Positions 27,727-32,244 of a DNA stretch of 32,244 nucleotides are shown in pieces. Origin of the DNA: Saprospiraceae bacterium. GTDB lineage: Bacteria > Bacteroidota > Bacteroidia > Chitinophagales > Saprospiraceae. Where the stretch lies: contig JALVAD010000186.1 of assembly GCA_027011385.1 (NCBI GenBank), forward strand, positions 1 through 32,244. The letters run 5' to 3'. The position numbers and the translations under genes are program-made. Positions within the stretch are counted from its first letter, which is position 1, and each line of letters starts with the position of its first letter. The notes beneath the pieces were generated by a model. It was not told the origin of the DNA. It made no database searches and worked only from the letters and a program-made list of their open reading frames with translations.

Positions 27727-27879
27727 ATTTTTAAAAGAAAGTAATCAATTTTCGTATATATTGCACTATACAATGAGCAATATTTCTATTTTTTGTTGAT
27801 TTTGTTGTGCATTTTTCATTCATTAAAACAAGAGAATGCTGAAAAATCATTAAGGTATTTAAGCACATTATTCATTTAT

Positions 27880-27920
27880 TGAACACAGATGACGCGGATT
27901 TTACAGATATGCGCAGATTT
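27880..27920. repeat. Short dispersed ACACGGAT-type repeat, copy C
   Basis: tgaacACAGATgACGCGGATtttACAGATatgCGCAGATtt. Confidence 0.7.
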
Positions 27921-27966
27921 AAACGAGGGTAAAAATATGTTAATGCAATTAACCGAAATTTTTTGT

Positions 27967-27974
27967 TAAATTTG
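27967..27974 (+). promoter_or_regulatory. Candidate Bacteroidetes -7 promoter element TAAATTTG
   Basis: Matches TAnnTTTG 66 bp upstream of the 28041 start; motif only. Confidence 0.35.
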
Positions 27975-28040
27975 GCAGCATATTAGTCTTAGTTAGCATC
28001 AATTAACTATATTTACTGCACACTTTTTAAAATTATTACT

Positions 28041-31000
28041 ATGAAATTGCTTTTAAGTTTTTTATTTATTTTGTTTTCATTTAGTTATATCATTGGTCAA
28101 ACTACAATATCTAGCGGTCGATTAGGCATAACCGTGGAAAATCTCGGTGATGGAGCTAAAGTAACACATATCAAAGATAATGGTACAGAGACATTGAATA
28201 CTTCGACTACGTCAGAGTTTTTCACTTTCACCATCAGAAACACAACCAATAGCAATGATTATAATATAAGTTCCTTGTCCGGCTGGAATAATATAAATAT
28301 TTCGAATACATCATCAAGTTGTACTATCCAATTCAGCAATCCTACAAGTGGCAATTTGCCAACATCTCTTATTGCTACAGTTACAATCAATACTAATGAT
28401 GCAAAATCAGATTGGGATTTGTCAGTCGCGGGTCTTGGGACAAACTATTCGTTGATGGATGCAGTATTTCCTAAACTGAATATAGAAGCAAGTGGAAATG
28501 ACACTTTTTTATATCCGCTTTATTCGGGTAGATTGACGCACAATCCTGGTTCAGGAATAGATTACTATGATGATCCTGCGGATGGTGGAGATGATAATGT
28601 GGGACTTTATCCACGAGGATGGGGAACAACAATGCAATTTATGTCTTATTACAATGATAATTACGGTTTGTATTTTGGATACCACGATCCGGATGCTTCT
28701 ATTAAATATTTTGGTGTAAAAAACGCTAATTCAGGTATAAAAATAGAGTGTAGATACCCTTCCCCGAATAGAACCATTGCAGGAAATGATTGGAATTTAC
28801 CCGGAGTTTTTGAATTGGATTTATACGATGGAAATTGGTATGAAGCAGCTAAGATATACAGAGAATGGGTTTCAACTTCATCAAATTATTGGCCACAAAA
28901 CAGTACGAAACGGAACACTAGACAACATAGTATCGGAGATATTGGTGTTTGGCTTTCGACTTATATCTCAGAGACCACTATGTCACTAATGGAAAGTTAT
29001 ATCCAGACTGCTGTTAGCTTTTTTGATGTTCCGGTTGGAGTCCACGCTTATGAATGGAACTACAAGGAATTTGATCATTTTTATCCTGATTATTTCCCTG
29101 AAAGAACTGGATTTCCCGGATTAGTAAGTAATATTCAAACTAATAATCCTGGCTCGGTAATAATGCCATATACTAACGGTAGAATGTGGGATACCGGAGT
29201 TGGTGGCAATGATCCCGGTGACCCTGCTGCAGCAACTTATTACAACAATGATGGACAGCCCGATGCTGCCAAAAAATCAGATGGTTCTGAATATACCCAA
29301 ACATTCAAAAGTAATATATTTGCTGTTATGTGTTCTGACCAAACCGGCTGGCAAAATGTGATGTTAGATGCGGAAGATCAAATCACCAAATCAAGTAGAA
29401 TTGGAGCTAAAGCTATATATATGGATATGGTAACTGCTTCAGGACCCGCTCAATGTATGGATGCTTCTCACGGACACACGCTTGGTGGAGGTTCATTTTG
29501 GAAGGAAGGCTACTCTGATATGTTGAATAGTATCCACAATACAGTACCTGATGATGTATTTATTACTACGGAAGGAGGTTGCGATTTTATAGCTGATCAA
29601 GTGGATGCTTTTATGATACAGGGTTGGACTACGGACAATCAAGTTCCTGCCTGGCAGGCGGTTTATACCGGCAAAGTTCAACTATTCGGCACAAAGACGG
29701 GAGGTAGCCAATACGGCAATCAACAATTTTATGCAAAGCTAGGGCAAGGATATATTTTCGGAGTACAAACAGGAAGACAATATATATGGCTTGCTATTAA
29801 TCCAAATTCCAGCCCTAATAAATCAATGGCATCTCATTTTGTAAAAAGACTCAGCAGAATGAGATACAAACTTAGAGATTTTGTTTCTTACGGTGAAATG
29901 AAAAAGCCCTTGGATTTAACAGGTGATATTCCTGATTTGACCTATCATGTATTTGATTGGGGGGGACACAAAGGATATGTTGATGTAACTTATCCTGCTG
30001 TACAAAATTCGGTTTGGCAAAACGGAGATAGTGTCGTTGTATCATTGATAAATGCATTACTTCCCGATGTTCCGAATGTAATTGATGATAGTATTAGTGT
30101 TTCGTTTAGTTTCAACGGTGCGGATTATGGTTTAGCAGGTGCTTTGGCTGTGACAGAAATAATGGAAACATCGGAGGGCAACACATTTTACATGCCGAAT
30201 TCATTTACTCTTGATGTAGATATTCCTTCCATTACACCAAAGGCATATTTAATCAGACCGGCATCGGATTTAGGCAATGTATATTACGTTTCAACTACGG
30301 GAAATGACGCAAATACAGGCACAAGTGAAGCCCAAGCTTGGAGAACAATAGGTTATGCTGCGTCAAGTTCCAGTCCTGTGCAAGCTGGGGATATCGTCTA
30401 TATAAAAGCCGGTAATTATGGTGCTGAAAATATTGATTTCCAAAAATCTGGAACAGCAGAATTGCCTATTCTTTTTGAAGGATATCAAAATACTCCCGGT
30501 GATAATCCCAATACCAATCATTCATTTGGAGATGCGCTTAATGCGACAGTAATGCCGTTGCTTGACGGTGGTAACAGGGCAACTGGAGGAGGAGCATTTG
30601 AATTAAATTATAATTATTTTGTTTCCTTAAAAAATATCCAGATTACAAATTACAATTACGGTATTTACACATACGGATCTTCAAACTTGACCTTTGATAA
30701 TATCATAATAACCGAATTGGGTGATGTGAGTGCTTCTTATGACGGTACGGGATTTAGCCTAAATAAAAACAATGATGGTGATTTTGGTGAATATAACACC
30801 GTAAAGAATTGTTTTGTGGAAAACGCAGCTGCCGAAGGATATTCTTTTGACGGAAATTATAATAAGATTGAAAATAGCAAGGTGTATTGCAATGAAAACA
30901 CCGATAGTGCTGCGATGGATTATTATATTGTTTTTGGAGGTAATTACAACAAAATAGAAAACTGTTACGCGGAAAGAATTGGAGTTTTGGATCACGATGG

Positions 31001-31958
31001 TCATGGAATCGGATTTAAGGAAGATTGCGAATACAATACAGTAAAAAACAGTACATCTAAGAATCTCGGCGAAGGATTTTATGTCAGGTACAGAGCTTGT
31101 AAGTTCAATACTTTTGAGAACTGTAAGGCATATGACTTGAATGGATTTGCTGTAAGAGATGGTGCAAGCAATAATACTTTCAGAAATTGTGAGGCTATTG
31201 ACAACGAGAGTGCTGTTCTGTTTTTTGATACCGATGAAGATGGTGGCGCACAATATACAGGTAGAAACAATGTTTTTGAAAATTGTATTTTCCGCAACAC
31301 AACCGAAAATGTCATAGATTTCTTTTATTATGAATTGGAATCCATTTGCGATAATAATACTTTTAAGAATTGTGTGATCGACGGTGGTGATTATTTGTTC
31401 AATTGCGACAGAAGCAATCAAGACAATAAATTGGTGAATTGCATAGTGACCAATGTCACTCATTATTCACGTACCGCATATAATCAGGACAACAGTTACA
31501 CGCTAAATGTGCTATTAGAAAATACTGACTTTTACAATAACGGATTCGCAACACCTTCGGGAACGAACATAACTACTTTTGACCCTCAATTTGTAAATAT
31601 CGCCAATCACGATTATCACCTTCAAAGCTCTTCACAATGCATCAATGCAGGCAATACCGACGAGAGTCCTGATGCAGACAAAGAAGGTAATCCTCGCCCA
31701 TTGATGAATGCGTCCGATTTGGGAGCTTATGAATTCGGTATTTATTGGGTAGGATTCAAGGGCAATTATTGGAGAAATGCCGCAAATTGGTCAAATAATC
31801 AGATACCTACATCTACTGACAAAGTGACGATTCCTTCACCAAAATATTACTACAACAGACCGGAAGTACACGACAATTCACAGGTAAAAACCCTATATAT
31901 GAATGTCAATGGACAGATGATGATACAGGATAATGTGGTATTTGATGTATTGGAGTGA
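28041..31958 (+). CDS. Secreted DUF6259-like (putative glycoside hydrolase) plus right-handed beta-helix protein; no C-terminal sorting domain seen
   Basis: Signal peptide; N-terminal region with 'GNWYEAAKIYREWVSTSSNYWP', 'KAIYMDMVTASGPAQCMDASHGHTLGGGSFW', 'FITTEGGCDFIADQVDAFMIQG'; then 'YYVSTTGNDANTGTSEAQAWRTIGYA...VYIKAGNYG' and beta-helix rungs; ends 'NYWRNAANWSNNQIPTSTDKVTIP...FDVLE'. Confidence 0.8.
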   Translation: MKLLLSFLFILFSFSYIIGQTTISSGRLGITVENLGDGAKVTHIKDNGTETLNTSTTSEFFTFTIRNTTNSNDYNISSLSGWNNINISNTSSSCTIQFSNPTSGNLPTSLIATVTINTNDAKSDWDLSVAGLGTNYSLMDAVFPKLNIEASGNDTFLYPLYSGRLTHNPGSGIDYYDDPADGGDDNVGLYPRGWGTTMQFMSYYNDNYGLYFGYHDPDASIKYFGVKNANSGIKIECRYPSPNRTIAGNDWNLPGVFELDLYDGNWYEAAKIYREWVSTSSNYWPQNSTKRNTRQHSIGDIGVWLSTYISETTMSLMESYIQTAVSFFDVPVGVHAYEWNYKEFDHFYPDYFPERTGFPGLVSNIQTNNPGSVIMPYTNGRMWDTGVGGNDPGDPAAATYYNNDGQPDAAKKSDGSEYTQTFKSNIFAVMCSDQTGWQNVMLDAEDQITKSSRIGAKAIYMDMVTASGPAQCMDASHGHTLGGGSFWKEGYSDMLNSIHNTVPDDVFITTEGGCDFIADQVDAFMIQGWTTDNQVPAWQAVYTGKVQLFGTKTGGSQYGNQQFYAKLGQGYIFGVQTGRQYIWLAINPNSSPNKSMASHFVKRLSRMRYKLRDFVSYGEMKKPLDLTGDIPDLTYHVFDWGGHKGYVDVTYPAVQNSVWQNGDSVVVSLINALLPDVPNVIDDSISVSFSFNGADYGLAGALAVTEIMETSEGNTFYMPNSFTLDVDIPSITPKAYLIRPASDLGNVYYVSTTGNDANTGTSEAQAWRTIGYAASSSSPVQAGDIVYIKAGNYGAENIDFQKSGTAELPILFEGYQNTPGDNPNTNHSFGDALNATVMPLLDGGNRATGGGAFELNYNYFVSLKNIQITNYNYGIYTYGSSNLTFDNIIITELGDVSASYDGTGFSLNKNNDGDFGEYNTVKNCFVENAAAEGYSFDGNYNKIENSKVYCNENTDSAAMDYYIVFGGNYNKIENCYAERIGVLDHDGHGIGFKEDCEYNTVKNSTSKNLGEGFYVRYRACKFNTFENCKAYDLNGFAVRDGASNNTFRNCEAIDNESAVLFFDTDEDGGAQYTGRNNVFENCIFRNTTENVIDFFYYELESICDNNTFKNCVIDGGDYLFNCDRSNQDNKLVNCIVTNVTHYSRTAYNQDNSYTLNVLLENTDFYNNGFATPSGTNITTFDPQFVNIANHDYHLQSSSQCINAGNTDESPDADKEGNPRPLMNASDLGAYEFGIYWVGFKGNYWRNAANWSNNQIPTSTDKVTIPSPKYYYNRPEVHDNSQVKTLYMNVNGQMMIQDNVVFDVLE

Positions 31959-32011
31959 TTGATTTGAATATTGGATAAAAAGTAAGATAAAACTTTAGTA
32001 TAAATTACAAT

Positions 32012-32244
32012 ATGATGAAAAAAGAGGCTTTTAAAAATTTGGAAAATTTAGGTAATAAGTACATAGAAGAACATTTATCTAAAAATTTTAATAATAAAGA
32101 TTTAGAAGAAAATTGGTAGGAAGGTCTAAAGTTTTTTTTTGATAAATCATTTGCAAGAGGCAAAAGAGATAAATTATCACACGAATATTTAAAATTTACA
32201 CTAAAGGTATTAGAAGAGAAGTTTTCCATTAATGACAATAATTT
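32012..32244 (+). pseudogene. Hypothetical ORF interrupted by a single in-frame TAG (32117-32119), running off the window
   Basis: MMKKEAFKNLENLGNKYIEEHLSKNFNNKDLEENW*EGLKFFFDKSFARGKRDKLSHEYLKFTLKVLEEKFSINDNN...: the frame stays open on both sides of the TAG. Confidence 0.55.

Noticed and set aside
30759-31463. 234-aa antisense ORF within the beta-helix region
   Set aside because: Opposite a well-supported repetitive beta-helix coding sequence; no recognisable domain or start context.
1-32244. tRNA/rRNA genes, transposase, reverse transcriptase, toxin-antitoxin or defence genes
   Set aside because: None recognised by eye on either strand; a tRNAscan/HMM search would be needed to exclude them formally.

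Overview
AT-rich window consistent with a Bacteroidota genome: T9SS C-terminal sorting domains, SprB/CHU_C domains and TAnnTTTG promoter motifs. The core is a tandem array of three giant paralogous secreted proteins (6818-13432, 13468-18048, 18539-23515). They share a signal peptide, N-terminal 24-aa leucine-rich repeats (23, 15 and 8 copies by my hand count), a Cys-rich LRR cap, a SprB-like repeat, a vWA domain with a MIDAS motif, a dockerin-like Ca-loop and DUF11-like domains. Their C-termini differ: the first ends in a beta-helix plus a type A sorting domain, the other two in a gliding-motility/CHU_C type B domain. Upstream are a Q-rich secreted protein, an orphan LytTR regulator with a 21-bp-period direct repeat upstream of its putative operon, a FISUMP/Hep_Hag-like surface protein, and a divergent POT/MFS transporter. 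Downstream are an MBL-fold hydrolase, two beta-helix surface proteins (one with a DUF6259-like glycosidase region) and an ORF broken by one in-frame TAG. The gene borders hold at least four copies, plus one inverted fragment, of a fold-back MITE-like element whose core hairpin shows compensatory changes. There is also a separate 161-bp TIR/TSD element and three copies of a short ACACGGAT-type repeat. A conserved promoter/leader module is shared by the LRR genes and the MBL gene. All domain names come from reading motifs by eye; no database search was run.
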